DNA of 64,000 bases from positions 310,001 through 374,000 of the forward strand of contig NZ_UAQZ01000012.1 in the NCBI RefSeq assembly GCF_900446215.1, written 5' to 3'. Shown here in pieces: positions 28,480 through 40,277 of this stretch (position 1 is the first letter of the stretch; each line of letters opens with the position of its first letter). The position numbers were made by a program, and so were the translations under genes. This DNA is from Burkholderia cenocepacia (GTDB lineage Bacteria; Pseudomonadota; Gammaproteobacteria; Burkholderiales; Burkholderiaceae). The notes beneath the pieces were generated by a model that saw only the letters and a list, made by a program, of their open reading frames with translations, had not been told where the DNA came from and made no database searches.

Positions 28480-29370
28480 ATGCTTCTCCGCCACATCCGC
28501 TATTTCCTGGCCGTCGCCGAGCAGCGCAGTTTCACGCGCGCGGCCGACGCGCTGCACGTGTCGCAGCCGACGCTGTCGCAGCAGGTCCGCCAGCTCGAGG
28601 AAACGCTCGGCGTGCAGCTGTTCGACCGCTCGGGCCGCACGGTGCGGCTCACCGAATTCGGCGAGGTCTATGCGCGCCATGCGCGCGCGGCGCTGCACGA
28701 GCTCGATACCGGGCAGCGCGCGCTGCACGATGTCGCGGATCTCGGCCGCGGTTCGCTGCGGCTCGCGATGATGCCGACTTTCGCGGCCTACCTGAGCGGC
28801 TCGCTGATCGACGCGTTCCATGCCGACCATCCGAACGTCGCGCTGACGATCGACGCGATGCCGCAGGAACGCATCGAGGCGCTGCTCGCCGACGACCGGC
28901 TCGACGCCGGTTTCGCGTTCATGCCGCCGCGCGCGCCGGACATCGACGCGCTGCCGCTGTGGGACGAGCCGCTCGCGCTGGTGACGGGCCGCACGCATCG
29001 GCTCGCGCGCCATCGCCGCGCGCTCACGCCGGCCGAACTCGGCGGCGAGCCGCTGGTGCTGCTGAGCCGTGCGTTCGCGACGCGCGAGCGGATCGACCGG
29101 TATTTCGTCGAGCACGACGCGCGACCGTTGATCGCGATCGAGACGAATACGGTCAGCGCGGTGCTGGAGCTCGTGCGGCGCGGCCGGCTCGCGACGGTGC
29201 TGCCCGACGCGGTCGCGCGCGAGAGCGGCGACCTGTGCGCGCTGGAGATCGATCCGCCGCTGCCGACGCGCACGGCCGCGCTGCTCACGCGCAAGGGCGC
29301 ATACCGCAGCGTCGCGGCCCGCGCGTTCATCGACTGCGTGCGCGCGTATCGCGATCGGTCGGAACGGTGA
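28480..29370 (+). CDS. LysR-family regulator, CynR-like
   Basis: A regulator of 296 residues. Residues 1-65 are the helix-turn-helix (LLRHIRYFLAVAEQRSFTRA, HVSQPTLSQQVRQLEETLGV), close to CynR of the cyanate operon in this part. The effector domain starts near 90 (GSLRLAMMPTFAAYLSG). No cyanase or carbonic anhydrase gene is near, so cyanate control is not supported; the divergent MFS gene is the likely target. An earlier ATG at 28445 is less likely. Confidence 0.86.
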   Translation: MLLRHIRYFLAVAEQRSFTRAADALHVSQPTLSQQVRQLEETLGVQLFDRSGRTVRLTEFGEVYARHARAALHELDTGQRALHDVADLGRGSLRLAMMPTFAAYLSGSLIDAFHADHPNVALTIDAMPQERIEALLADDRLDAGFAFMPPRAPDIDALPLWDEPLALVTGRTHRLARHRRALTPAELGGEPLVLLSRAFATRERIDRYFVEHDARPLIAIETNTVSAVLELVRRGRLATVLPDAVARESGDLCALEIDPPLPTRTAALLTRKGAYRSVAARAFIDCVRAYRDRSER

Positions 29371-29400
29371 CCGGACCGGCCGGGCGGCGGCGCGGGGGGA

Positions 29401-30093
29401 TTACGCGCCGGGCGTCGGGAAGAAGATGCCCGCGCGCTGCGCGGCGTTCGCGATGTGCGTTTCGATCGCGGTGCCGGCGGCCGCCGCATCGCGCGCGATC
29501 AGCGCGTCGACGATCGCGCGGTGCTCGTGCCACGTCGACAGCAGCAGCTCGCGCCGGTAGAACGGCATGCGCTGGCTTTCCTTCATGATGTCCGCGCTGC
29601 TGCGCAGGATGGACTCGATCGCCGCGTTGCCGGCCAGATGGATGATCCGCATGTGGAAGTCGAAATCGAGCCGCGACGCCTCGTCGAGCGCGCTTTCGGT
29701 CAGCGCGACGTGCAGGTCGGCGAGGTTGTCCTCGAACCACGCGATGTCGGCATCGCTGACCACGTGCGCGGCCATTCGCGCGGCGAACCCTTCGAGCGCA
29801 TAGCGCATCTGGTAGGTATCGGGCGGCGACGACTGCTCGGCGAATTGCCACGGATGCGCGGCCGACGCCTGCGCGCTTTCGACGTACACGCCCTTGCCCG
29901 CGCGGATGCGCAGCATCCCGAGCGCCTCGAGCGTCGACAGCGCCTCGCGCAGCGACGCGCGGCTGATCTCCAGCTCCTCGGAGAGCTGGCGCTGGGCCGG
30001 CAGCAGGCTGCCGACCGGATACACGCCTGCCTCGATCCGGTCGCGGATCGTCGCGATGGCGGCGTCGGTCACGGTATGCGGAACATTTTTCAT
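29401..30093 (-). CDS. FadR-subfamily GntR regulator of the dctA-allantoicase genes
   Basis: A regulator of 230 residues. Winged helix-turn-helix at about 5-72 (LLPAQRQLSEELEISRASLRE), then an all-helical FCD ligand-binding domain with metal-binding residues in DFDFHMRIIHLAGN and, later, a His near WHEHRAIV and HIANA. The ATG at 30093 is followed by the usual FadR-type N-terminus. It is divergent from dctA, and both sides carry a GGTCTKACC palindrome, so it most likely represses itself and dctA-alc-allA. The ligand could be a ureide intermediate or a dicarboxylate. Confidence 0.87.
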   Translation of the reverse strand: MKNVPHTVTDAAIATIRDRIEAGVYPVGSLLPAQRQLSEELEISRASLREALSTLEALGMLRIRAGKGVYVESAQASAAHPWQFAEQSSPPDTYQMRYALEGFAARMAAHVVSDADIAWFEDNLADLHVALTESALDEASRLDFDFHMRIIHLAGNAAIESILRSSADIMKESQRMPFYRRELLLSTWHEHRAIVDALIARDAAAAGTAIETHIANAAQRAGIFFPTPGA

Positions 30094-30106
30094 GATGTGA
30101 ACGATG

Positions 30107-30121
30107 GCCGGTCTGACCGGC
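30107..30121. promoter_or_regulatory. Operator near the FadR-type regulator start
   Basis: GCCGGT-CTG-ACCGGC has perfect 6-bp arms, 14 bases upstream of the regulator's ATG. The core GGTCTGACC matches that of the dctA site except for one central base. Confidence 0.6.
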
Positions 30122-30237
30122 ATTGTAATCCGCACGCGGGCGGCGCACGACCGCCCTACGGGAAAGCCACGATCTGCCCCTTTCCGATGCGCCGGCGGGG
30201 CGTGCACAGGGGCGGGAAATCCCTATTTTGTCCGTCC

Positions 30238-30266
30238 TTGACGCCACTATATCGGCTTCCTACTAT
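30238..30266 (+). promoter_or_regulatory. Promoter of dctA
   Basis: TTGACG (30238-30243) and TACTAT (30261-30266) are spaced by 17 bases, about 70 bases before the GTG start of dctA. Confidence 0.6.
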
Positions 30267-30279
30267 CCACCATAACATC

Positions 30280-30294
30280 ACTGGTCTTACCAGT
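30280..30294. promoter_or_regulatory. Operator downstream of the dctA promoter
   Basis: ACTGGT-CTT-ACCAGT has perfect 6-bp arms. It begins just after the expected transcription start, a position suited to repression, and shares GGTCTKACC with the site beside the regulator gene. Confidence 0.65.
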
Positions 30295-30335
30295 ATGAAC
30301 AGACGAAACTGCAACCGTTGGATCGGGAGAGCGCC

Positions 30336-31655
30336 GTGTCGAAATTCCTCAATTCGCTGTTTGGCCGGGTAGTCGTCGCATTGATCCTGGGGGTCGCGCT
30401 AGGCGCGTTCTTCCCGCATTTCGCCGAGTCGCTGCGACCGCTCGGCGACGGCTTCCTGAAGCTCATCAAGATGGTCATCGGCCCGATCGTGTTCTGCGTC
30501 GTGGTCAGCGGGATGGCCAATGCGGGCGACCTGAAGAAGGTCGGCCGGGTCGGCCTGAAAGCCGTCGTCTACTTCGAGGTGATGACGACGCTCGCGCTCG
30601 GCATCGGGCTCGTGCTCGCGTGGCTCACGCGCCCGGGCGTCGGGATGAACATCGACCTGCGCTCGCTCGACGCGGCGTCGCTGTCGACGTACGCGAAGAA
30701 CGCCGAAAGCCTGAAGGACACGGCCGGCTACCTGATGAAGATCATCCCCGAGACCGCGATCGACGCGTTCGCGAAGGGCGACATCCTGCAGATCCTCGTG
30801 TTCGCGGTGCTGTTCGGCTCCGCGCTGTCGCTGCTCGGCGACAAGGCGCAACGCGTCAATTCGCTGATCGAGGAACTGTCGCACGTGTTCTTCCGGATCA
30901 TCGGCTTCATCATCAAGCTCGCGCCGCTCGGCGTGCTCGGCGCGATCGCGTTCACGACCGGCAAGTACGGCGTCGCGTCGCTCAAGCAGCTCGGCTACCT
31001 GGTCGCGGTGTTCTACCTGAGCTGCTTCGTGTTCGTCACGGTCGTGCTCGGTGCGGTGATGCGGCTCGCGGGCTTCTCGGTGTTCAAGCTGATCCGCTAC
31101 CTGCGCGAGGAACTGTCGATCGTGCTCGGCACGGCATCGTCGGACGCGGTGCTGCCGCAGGTGATGAGCAAGCTCGAATACATGGGCATCAAGGATTCGA
31201 CCGTCGGCCTCGTGATCCCGACCGGCTATTCGTTCAACCTCGACGGCTTCTCGATCTACCTGACGCTCGCCGTGCTGTTCATCGCACAGGCCACCAACAC
31301 GCCGCTGTCCACGCACGACCTGATCGTCGTGCTGCTCGTGTCGCTCGTCACGTCGAAGGGCGCGCACGGCATCCCCGGCTCGGCGATCGTGATCCTCGCG
31401 GCGACGCTGTCGGCGATTCCCGCGATTCCGGTGCTCGGCCTCGTGCTGATCCTGCCGGTCGACTGGTTCGTCGGCATCGCCCGCGCGCTGACCAACCTGA
31501 TCGGCAACTGCGTCGCGACGGTCGTCGTCGCGGTGTGGGAGAACGACATCGACCGCGCCCGCGCGAAACGCGTGCTGAACCGCGAGCTGCGCTACGTGGC
31601 CGACGCGCCGGGCAGCGCCGCACCGGTCGCCGGCGACCAGGCCCACGCGCTCTGA
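30336..31655 (+). CDS. dctA: C4-dicarboxylate transporter (DAACS family)
   Basis: An inner-membrane cation/dicarboxylate symporter of 439 residues with about eight hydrophobic segments and two re-entrant parts. KMVIGPIVFCVVVSGMA, TASSDAVLPQVMSKLE, PTGYSFNLDG and SKGAHGIPGSAIVIL are DctA motifs. The start is the GTG at 30336 with GGGAG upstream; a TTG further up is less likely. It lies before alc and allA and behind a FadR-type operator, so here it may serve uptake linked to ureide use as well as succinate or malate. Confidence 0.92.
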   Translation: MSKFLNSLFGRVVVALILGVALGAFFPHFAESLRPLGDGFLKLIKMVIGPIVFCVVVSGMANAGDLKKVGRVGLKAVVYFEVMTTLALGIGLVLAWLTRPGVGMNIDLRSLDAASLSTYAKNAESLKDTAGYLMKIIPETAIDAFAKGDILQILVFAVLFGSALSLLGDKAQRVNSLIEELSHVFFRIIGFIIKLAPLGVLGAIAFTTGKYGVASLKQLGYLVAVFYLSCFVFVTVVLGAVMRLAGFSVFKLIRYLREELSIVLGTASSDAVLPQVMSKLEYMGIKDSTVGLVIPTGYSFNLDGFSIYLTLAVLFIAQATNTPLSTHDLIVVLLVSLVTSKGAHGIPGSAIVILAATLSAIPAIPVLGLVLILPVDWFVGIARALTNLIGNCVATVVVAVWENDIDRARAKRVLNRELRYVADAPGSAAPVAGDQAHAL

Positions 31656-31759
31656 ACGCGACTCCCGCGCGGCGCGGCGCCCCTGGCCGCCCCGCGCGAC
31701 CGAACTTCATGCGACCGGTGCGATGACGTGCCGGCGCTTCTCAACATGATGGAGACGAC

Positions 31760-32767
31760 ATGGCAGCCCCCATTCTCGATCCGAACGCGCCGGCTTTCAC
31801 GCGGCGCTACATGAACCTCGCCGACCCGCGCCTCGGGGCGCAGGCGCTGTTCGCCAGCGACGAATTCTTCGCGCCGAAGGAGCGCATGCTGAATCCGGAG
31901 CCGGCCGTGTTCATTCCCGGCAAGTACGACGACCACGGCAAGTGGATGGACGGCTGGGAAACGCGCCGCAAGCGCACGACCGGCCATGATTTCTGCGTGG
32001 TGCGCCTCGCGCGCCCGGGCGTGATCTTCGGCGTCGATCTCGATACGAGCCACTTCACCGGCAACTTTCCGCCGGCCGCGTCGATCGAGGCCTGCGCGGT
32101 GGACGGCGACACGCCGCCCGACGACGCCGAGTGGCGCACCATCGTCCCCGCGACGACGCTGCAGGGCAACTCGCATCACTACGTGAGCGTCGACGATGCG
32201 CGGCCGGTCACGCACCTGCGCGTGAACCTGTATCCGGACGGCGGGCTCGCGCGGCTGCGCGTGTACGGCCAGCCGCAGCGCGACTGGCGTCACGTGCCGG
32301 CCGGCGAGCTGGTCGATCTCGCGGCGATCGAGAACGGCGGTTATCTGGTGGCCGCGAACAACCAGCACTTCGGCCCGGCCTCGCAGATGCTGATGCCGGG
32401 GCGCGGCGTGAACATGGGCGACGGCTGGGAAACGCGGCGCCGCCGCGAGCCCGGCAACGACTGGGCGATCGTCGCGCTCGCGCGGCCGGGCATCCTCCGG
32501 CGCGTCGAGGTCGACACGGCGTTCTTCAAGGGCAATTTCCCCGATCGCTGCTCGCTGCAGGCCGCGCACGTCACGGGCGGCACCGACGATTCGCTCGTCA
32601 CGCAGGCGATGTTCTGGGCCGAACTGCTCGGCGAGCAGAAGCTGCAGATGGATCACGTGCACACGTTCGACCAGCTCGCGGCGCTCGGCCCCGTCACGCA
32701 CGTGCGGTTCAACATCTTCCCGGACGGCGGCGTGTCGCGCCTGCGTCTGTGGGGCGAGCCGGCTTGA
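31760..32767 (+). CDS. alc: Allantoicase
   Basis: A protein of 335 residues that hydrolyses allantoate to ureidoglycolate and urea. It consists of two tandem allantoicase repeats, each with DGWETRRKR or DGWETRRRR, then [14 protein letters not shown] or [14 protein letters not shown] and a TGNFPP or KGNFPD motif; the repeats span about residues 20-170 and 185-330. GGAGA precedes the ATG. It is followed 14 bases later by allA, the next enzyme in the pathway. Confidence 0.94.
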   Translation: MAAPILDPNAPAFTRRYMNLADPRLGAQALFASDEFFAPKERMLNPEPAVFIPGKYDDHGKWMDGWETRRKRTTGHDFCVVRLARPGVIFGVDLDTSHFTGNFPPAASIEACAVDGDTPPDDAEWRTIVPATTLQGNSHHYVSVDDARPVTHLRVNLYPDGGLARLRVYGQPQRDWRHVPAGELVDLAAIENGGYLVAANNQHFGPASQMLMPGRGVNMGDGWETRRRREPGNDWAIVALARPGILRRVEVDTAFFKGNFPDRCSLQAAHVTGGTDDSLVTQAMFWAELLGEQKLQMDHVHTFDQLAALGPVTHVRFNIFPDGGVSRLRLWGEPA

Positions 32768-32781
32768 AGGAGGGCAGCGGC

Positions 32782-33315
32782 ATGAGCGGAACCCCGATCC
32801 TGCGCGTCGAGCGCCTGACCCGCGAAGCGTTCGCGCCGTTCGGCGACGTGATCGCGCTCGAAGGCGCGCGGCATTTCCCGATCAACGGCGGCACGACCGA
32901 GCGCTTTCACGATCTCGCGACGATCGACGTCTGCGCGGACGGCGGCCGGCCGCTCGTCAGCGTGTTTCGCGCGCAGCCGCGCGCGGTGCCGGTCGCGATC
33001 ACGCTGATGGAGCGTCATCCTCACGGCAGCCAGGCGTTCATCCCGCTCGCGGCGGTGTCGCGCTACGCGATCGTCGTCGCGCCGGCCGGCGAATTCCGGC
33101 CCGACGCGATGCGCGCGTTCCTGGCCGAGGGCTGGCAGGGCGTCAATTATGCGAAGGGCGTCTGGCACCATCCGCTGCTCGCGCTCGACGCGGTCAGCGA
33201 TTTCGTGATCGTCGATCGCGGCGGGCCGCAGCCGAATTGCGACGAGATCCCGCTGGAATGCGCGTGGGCGCTCGAGTTCGAGCCGGCCTGCGCGGGCGCC
33301 GAAGGGCTTTCGTAA
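32782..33315 (+). CDS. allA: Ureidoglycolate lyase
   Basis: A protein of 177 residues that splits ureidoglycolate to glyoxylate and urea. FAPFGDVIALEGARHFPINGG at the N-terminus, SVFRAQPRAVP, LMERHPHGSQAFIPL and YAKGVWHHPLLAL are family motifs of AllA. GAAGGAG lies before the ATG. The gene is one transcription unit with alc and probably dctA. The glyoxylate produced would need a further pathway not encoded in this window. Confidence 0.92.
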   Translation: MSGTPILRVERLTREAFAPFGDVIALEGARHFPINGGTTERFHDLATIDVCADGGRPLVSVFRAQPRAVPVAITLMERHPHGSQAFIPLAAVSRYAIVVAPAGEFRPDAMRAFLAEGWQGVNYAKGVWHHPLLALDAVSDFVIVDRGGPQPNCDEIPLECAWALEFEPACAGAEGLS

Positions 33316-33409
33316 GCCTTCCGGGCGCGCGGCACCATTCCCCGAAAAAGCGGACGGCCCGGGCGGCGAGATGCCGGCCGGGCCGTCTTGCGTGCGCGGG
33401 TGGCGCGCT

Positions 33410-33838
33410 TCAGTGCTTGCGGTGCGGGCAGTTCTCGGTCGTGCACGAACCGTACATCGCGAGCGAGTGCTCCTGGAGCCGGAAGCCGCGTTCCTTCGCG
33501 ATCGCCTGCTGGCGGCTCTCGATCTCGGCGTCGAAGAATTCCTCGACGCGGCCGCAATCGAGGCACACGAGGTGGTCGTGGTGCGAACCTTCGTTCAGTT
33601 CGAACACCGCCTTGCCGGACTCGAAGTTGCTGCGCGACAGCAGGCCGGCCTGCTCGAACTGCGTGAGCACGCGATAGACGGTGGCGAGCCCGATGTCGAG
33701 CTGCTCGTTGAGCAGGTTGCGGTAGACGTCTTCGGCCGTCAGGTGGCGCACGGGGCTCTGCTGGAAGATCTCGAGAATCTTGAGGCGCGGTAGGGTGGCC
33801 TTTAGCCCGATATTCTTGAGATCCGTCGGATTGGTCAT
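33410..33838 (-). CDS. fur: Ferric uptake regulator
   Basis: A metal-dependent repressor of 142 residues. Winged helix at the N-terminus ([26 protein letters not shown]), then the metal-binding HHDH at 86-89, CLDC with Cys92 and Cys95, and CTTENC with Cys132 and Cys137. Length and motifs agree with Fur rather than Zur or PerR. It is divergent from bamE, the common arrangement in beta-proteobacteria. Confidence 0.95.
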   Translation of the reverse strand: MTNPTDLKNIGLKATLPRLKILEIFQQSPVRHLTAEDVYRNLLNEQLDIGLATVYRVLTQFEQAGLLSRSNFESGKAVFELNEGSHHDHLVCLDCGRVEEFFDAEIESRQQAIAKERGFRLQEHSLAMYGSCTTENCPHRKH

Positions 33839-33979
33839 GGCTAGGCATCCCTAGAGTACAATGCAGGGCTTCAATGTTACCGGCTTTTCGCCGTTCCAGA
33901 TATACGCGCGGCCTGCACGCGGGCCAGCACGGTGAAGGAAATGATCCCAGAATCGCTTTCGCACTTTCAGAGGAGTCGC

Positions 33980-34777
33980 ATGCGGAGTGCCATCATCGCT
34001 GCCGCCGCCGTTGTCGCGCTGGCGGGTTGTTCGTCGTACGACAGCGTGACGCAGCGCATTGCGCAGAGCATCACGCCGTATCGGATCACCGTCGTGCAGG
34101 GCAACTTCGTGTCGCAGGAGAAAGCCGCACAGTTGCAGGCCGGCATGACGCGCGAGCAGGTCCGCGCGCTGCTCGGCACACCGCTGCTGGCGGACATGTT
34201 CCACGCGGATCGCTGGGATTATCTCTTCTACTTCAAGCGCGGCTCGACGTCGATCGTCCAGCAGCGCGACCTCGTGGTCAACTTCTCGGGCGATCGCGTC
34301 ACGAGCTGGACCGGCGCCGACAACCTGCCGTCCGAGCTCGACCTGCTGGCCGACATCGACGGCGACCGCGGCGGCAAGAAGGCGAAGGCCGCTGCCGCGG
34401 CGAAGAAGGCTTCCGAAGCCGCGGCCGCCGCGAGCGCCGCGCAGGCTGCCGCTGCGGCGAGCCCGGCCACCGTGCCGGCATCCGGCGCGGCGGTCGACCA
34501 GGATGCGAACGCCCAGGCGGCGCGCGCGGCGAACCGCGCGACCAACCAGGTGTCGGGCCAGGGTTCGGGTTCGCGCCGGTTCACGCCGGCCGCGCAGGCC
34601 TCGGGCGGCGCGCCGGTGCCGGGCGGCCAGCCGCCGGGCGCCGCGCCGGCGATCCAGCCGCAGTTCCAGTTCCACCGTCCGCCGCCGCCGAACGTGTCGA
34701 ACGAGGCGTCGCCGCCCGTCGGCCCGCAAGGCTCGGACAACCTGCAGAACCAGCCGCTCACCGCACCGGCGCAGTAA
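33980..34777 (+). CDS. bamE: Outer membrane protein assembly factor BamE with long C-terminal extension
   Basis: A lipoprotein of 265 residues. The signal peptide ends in the lipobox LAGC (Cys17). The SmpA/OmlA domain covers about 30-120 (GNFVSQEKAAQLQAGMTREQVRALLGTP, WDYLFYFKRG), as in BamE, which is normally about 110 residues. The remaining 140 residues are Ala/Lys- then Pro/Gly/Gln-rich and probably disordered. An ATG at 33932 is in frame, but AGGAG just before 33980 and the signal peptide fix the start. It is divergent from fur. A GGGCGGC-ATGC-GCCGCCC hairpin follows the stop. Confidence 0.92.
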   Translation: MRSAIIAAAAVVALAGCSSYDSVTQRIAQSITPYRITVVQGNFVSQEKAAQLQAGMTREQVRALLGTPLLADMFHADRWDYLFYFKRGSTSIVQQRDLVVNFSGDRVTSWTGADNLPSELDLLADIDGDRGGKKAKAAAAAKKASEAAAAASAAQAAAAASPATVPASGAAVDQDANAQAARAANRATNQVSGQGSGSRRFTPAAQASGGAPVPGGQPPGAAPAIQPQFQFHRPPPPNVSNEASPPVGPQGSDNLQNQPLTAPAQ

Positions 34778-34842
34778 GCGGCCGGCGTGCGGAAACGGGG
34801 CGGCATGCGCCGCCCGCCTTTAGACCTGTCGTGTAGAAAGCC

Positions 34843-35640
34843 ATGAAGATTGCGATTGCCGGCGCATCGGGCCGAATGGGCCGGATGCTGATCGAAGCCG
34901 TTCTCAACGATGCCGACGCGCAGCTCGTCGGCGCGCTCGACCGCGCCGGTTCGCCGTTCCTCGGCCAGGACGCCGGTGCGTTCCTCGGCAAGGACACCGG
35001 GATCAAGCTGACCGACGATCTCGACGCCGTGTTCGCGCAGGCCGAGTACCTGATCGATTTCACGCGTCCGGAAGGCACGATGGCCCATATCGCGGCCGCG
35101 CTGCGCCACGACGTGAAGCTCGTGATCGGCACGACCGGCTTCACCGCCGAGCAGAAGGCCGAGCTGCAAGCCGCGGCGGGCAAGATCGGCATCGTGTTCG
35201 CGGCGAACATGAGCGTCGGCGTGAACGTCACGCTGAAGTTGCTCGAATTCGCGGCGAAGCATTTCTCGCACGGCTACGACATCGAGATCATCGAAGCGCA
35301 TCACCGCCACAAGGTCGACGCGCCGTCGGGCACCGCGCTGATGATGGGCGAAGCCGTCGCCGGCGCGCTCGGCCGCTCGCTCGACGACTGCGCGGTGTAC
35401 GGCCGCCACGGCGTGACGGGCGAGCGCGATCCGTCGTCGATCGGCTTTGCCGCGGTGCGCGGCGGCGACATCGTCGGCGATCACACCGTGCTGTTCGCCG
35501 GGATCGGCGAGCGCATCGAGATCACGCACAAGTCGTCGAGCCGCGTGTCGTACGCGCAGGGCGCGTTGCGTGCGGTCCGCTTCCTGTCGGCGCGCGGCGC
35601 CGGCTTGTTCGACATGCAGGACGTGCTCGGCCTGCGCTGA
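34843..35640 (+). CDS. dapB: 4-hydroxy-tetrahydrodipicolinate reductase
   Basis: A protein of 265 residues in the lysine and diaminopimelate pathway. The cofactor motif is [15 protein letters not shown] at the N-terminus; DFTRPEGT and IGTTGF follow; the substrate site is [16 protein letters not shown] with the catalytic His and Lys. It follows bamE after 65 bases and precedes the ExbB-like gene by 18 bases. Confidence 0.95.
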   Translation: MKIAIAGASGRMGRMLIEAVLNDADAQLVGALDRAGSPFLGQDAGAFLGKDTGIKLTDDLDAVFAQAEYLIDFTRPEGTMAHIAAALRHDVKLVIGTTGFTAEQKAELQAAAGKIGIVFAANMSVGVNVTLKLLEFAAKHFSHGYDIEIIEAHHRHKVDAPSGTALMMGEAVAGALGRSLDDCAVYGRHGVTGERDPSSIGFAAVRGGDIVGDHTVLFAGIGERIEITHKSSSRVSYAQGALRAVRFLSARGAGLFDMQDVLGLR

Positions 35641-35658
35641 CACCGCGAGGAAACTCCG

Positions 35659-36327
35659 ATGGCGATTCCCACCGGCGTTGTCCACTACCTCGAAAGCGGC
35701 GATGCGATCACGCACGCCGTCTCCTATGTGCTGCTGGCGATGTCCGTCGCCAGCTGGTGCTTCCTCTTCATGAAAGCCTGGCTGCTGATCCGCGCGAAGC
35801 GGCAGGGGCCGCGCGCGCTCGCCGCGTTCTGGCGCGCGCCGTCGCTCGACGCGGGCATCGCCGCGCTGGCCGGCGCCGATCGCGAGCGCGTGTTCGTGCC
35901 GCTCGCCGAAGCCGCGCGCGATGCGGCCGACGACCACGACCCGGCCGCGCTGGCCGCGCGTGTCGAGCGCAGCGAACGCGTGCTGCGCGCGTTGCGTCAC
36001 GCGATGCTGCGCTCGCAGCGGCGTCTCGAATTCGGCCAGGTGCTGCTCGCGTCGATTGGCAGCACCGCGCCGTTCGTCGGGCTGCTCGGCACCGTGTGGG
36101 GCATCTATCACGCGCTCGGCAGCATCGCCGCGAGCGGGCAGGCGCAGATCGAGAACGTCGCGGGGCCGGTTGGCGAGGCGCTGATCATGACCGCGTTCGG
36201 GCTGGTCGTCGCGATTCCCGCAGTGCTCGCGTACAACATCCTCGGCCGGCTCGTCCGGCAGCTCGCCGAGGAACTCGACGGCTTCGCGCGCGATCTGCAC
36301 GTCTTCGTGTGCGCGCAGGGCGCCTGA
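35659..36327 (+). CDS. MotA/TolQ/ExbB-family proton channel protein
   Basis: An inner-membrane protein of 222 residues. One hydrophobic segment near 17-38 and two near 125-150 and 170-195 give the three-span ExbB/TolQ topology; GSTAPFVGLLGTVWGIYHAL and GEALIMTAFGLVVAIPAVLAYN are the channel motifs. It is followed 24 bases later by an ExbD/TolR-type partner. Whether it serves TonB or another periplasmic process cannot be told; no tonB, tolA or pal is near. Confidence 0.88.
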   Translation: MAIPTGVVHYLESGDAITHAVSYVLLAMSVASWCFLFMKAWLLIRAKRQGPRALAAFWRAPSLDAGIAALAGADRERVFVPLAEAARDAADDHDPAALAARVERSERVLRALRHAMLRSQRRLEFGQVLLASIGSTAPFVGLLGTVWGIYHALGSIAASGQAQIENVAGPVGEALIMTAFGLVVAIPAVLAYNILGRLVRQLAEELDGFARDLHVFVCAQGA

Positions 36328-36351
36328 CGCGCCGGTTCCGGAGGAACGACC

Positions 36352-36810
36352 ATGGCATTCGGCGGGCTCGAGCACCACAAGACGTCCGCGCCGATGGCGG
36401 AAATCAACATGACGCCGCTGATCGACGTGATGCTCGTGCTGCTCGTCATCTTCATCATCACCGCGCCGCTGATGACGCACGCGATCCGGCTCGACCTGCC
36501 GAAGGTCGCGGCGAGTGTCGCGCGCGACACGCCGCAATCCGTCACCCTGTCGATCGACGACGCGGGCAAGCTCTACTGGGACGACGCGCCCGTGGCGCTC
36601 GACGCGCTGCCGGCGCGGTTCAAGGCCGCCGCCGCGGGCGCCGCGCCGCCCGAACTGCGGCTGCGTGCGTCGCGCGCGACGCGCTACGACGTGATCGCGC
36701 AGGTGATGGGCGCCGCGCAGGCCGCGGGCCTCACGCGGATCGGCTTCGTGACCGACGTGCCGCCGGCCGGGAGCGCGGCCGCGCCGGCCGCCGCCGGCGC
36801 GAAACCCTGA
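36352..36810 (+). CDS. ExbD/TolR-family protein
   Basis: A protein of 152 residues with one transmembrane segment at about 22-42 (IDVMLVLLVIFIITAPLM, with the conserved Asp) preceded by the cytoplasmic AEINMTPL motif. The rest is a periplasmic domain of the ExbD/TolR type with a Pro/Ala tail. It forms a proton-driven complex with the preceding ExbB-like protein. Confidence 0.88.
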   Translation: MAFGGLEHHKTSAPMAEINMTPLIDVMLVLLVIFIITAPLMTHAIRLDLPKVAASVARDTPQSVTLSIDDAGKLYWDDAPVALDALPARFKAAAAGAAPPELRLRASRATRYDVIAQVMGAAQAAGLTRIGFVTDVPPAGSAAAPAAAGAKP

Positions 36811-36819
36811 TACGCCTGA

Positions 36820-39669
<2,850 letters not shown>

Positions 39670-39707
39670 CGGCCGCCGGCCGTCGGACGTACCCAGAAGG
39701 AGCGAAG

Positions 39708-40259
39708 GTGATCCGCAGATCGTTTTTGATGCTCGTCGGCAGCGCGGTCGCGCTGTCGGCATGCGGCTTCCAGTTGCGCGGCCAGCAGGACTACGCGTTC
39801 AAGCACCTGTTCGTGGCCGGTGCGCCGGCGCCCGTCGAGGCGCGGCTCACGCGCCTCGTCCAGGCCGGCAGCGACACGAAGATCGTCAAGTCGGCGGACG
39901 ACGCCGACGCCGTGCTGCGCATGTGGGAGTCGCGTGGCCAGAACACGCTGACGCTCAACAAGTACGGCTCCGCGCAGGAATACGCGCTGTTCTACACGCT
40001 GAACTACACGCTGACGAGCAAGGACGGCACCGTGCTGATCCCGCCGAGCGCGATCGCGCTGAACCGCGCGATGACGTACAGCGACCAGTACACGAACGCG
40101 AAGGCGCAGGAAGCCGACATCCTGTACGGCGACATGCAGAACGACGCGGTCGACCAGCTGATGCGGCGCCTCGCGATCGTCCACTCGCTGACGCCGGCGC
40201 CGGAGGACGTGGTGCCGGGCGTGGCGCCGCGCGCGCCGCTGCCGCCGCCGCCGCTCTGA
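39708..40259 (+). CDS. lptE: LPS assembly lipoprotein LptE
   Basis: A protein of 183 residues. The signal peptide ends in the lipobox LSAC (Cys19), followed by GFQLRG, the hallmark start of LptE. It forms the outer-membrane plug for LptD in lipopolysaccharide export. The start is the GTG at 39708 with AAGGAG upstream. The C-terminus is Pro-rich. It lies between leuS and holA as expected. Confidence 0.93.
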   Translation: MIRRSFLMLVGSAVALSACGFQLRGQQDYAFKHLFVAGAPAPVEARLTRLVQAGSDTKIVKSADDADAVLRMWESRGQNTLTLNKYGSAQEYALFYTLNYTLTSKDGTVLIPPSAIALNRAMTYSDQYTNAKAQEADILYGDMQNDAVDQLMRRLAIVHSLTPAPEDVVPGVAPRAPLPPPPL

Positions 40260-40277
40260 TCGCGGGCGCACGCAGCG

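Noticed and set aside
28480-29370. Naming this LysR gene cynR
   Set aside because: The DNA-binding part resembles CynR, but no cyanase, carbonic anhydrase or cyanate carrier is nearby.
35659-36810. Naming the pair tolQ-tolR
   Set aside because: tolA, tolB and pal are absent from the neighbourhood, and the sequences do not separate ExbB/D from TolQ/R with confidence.
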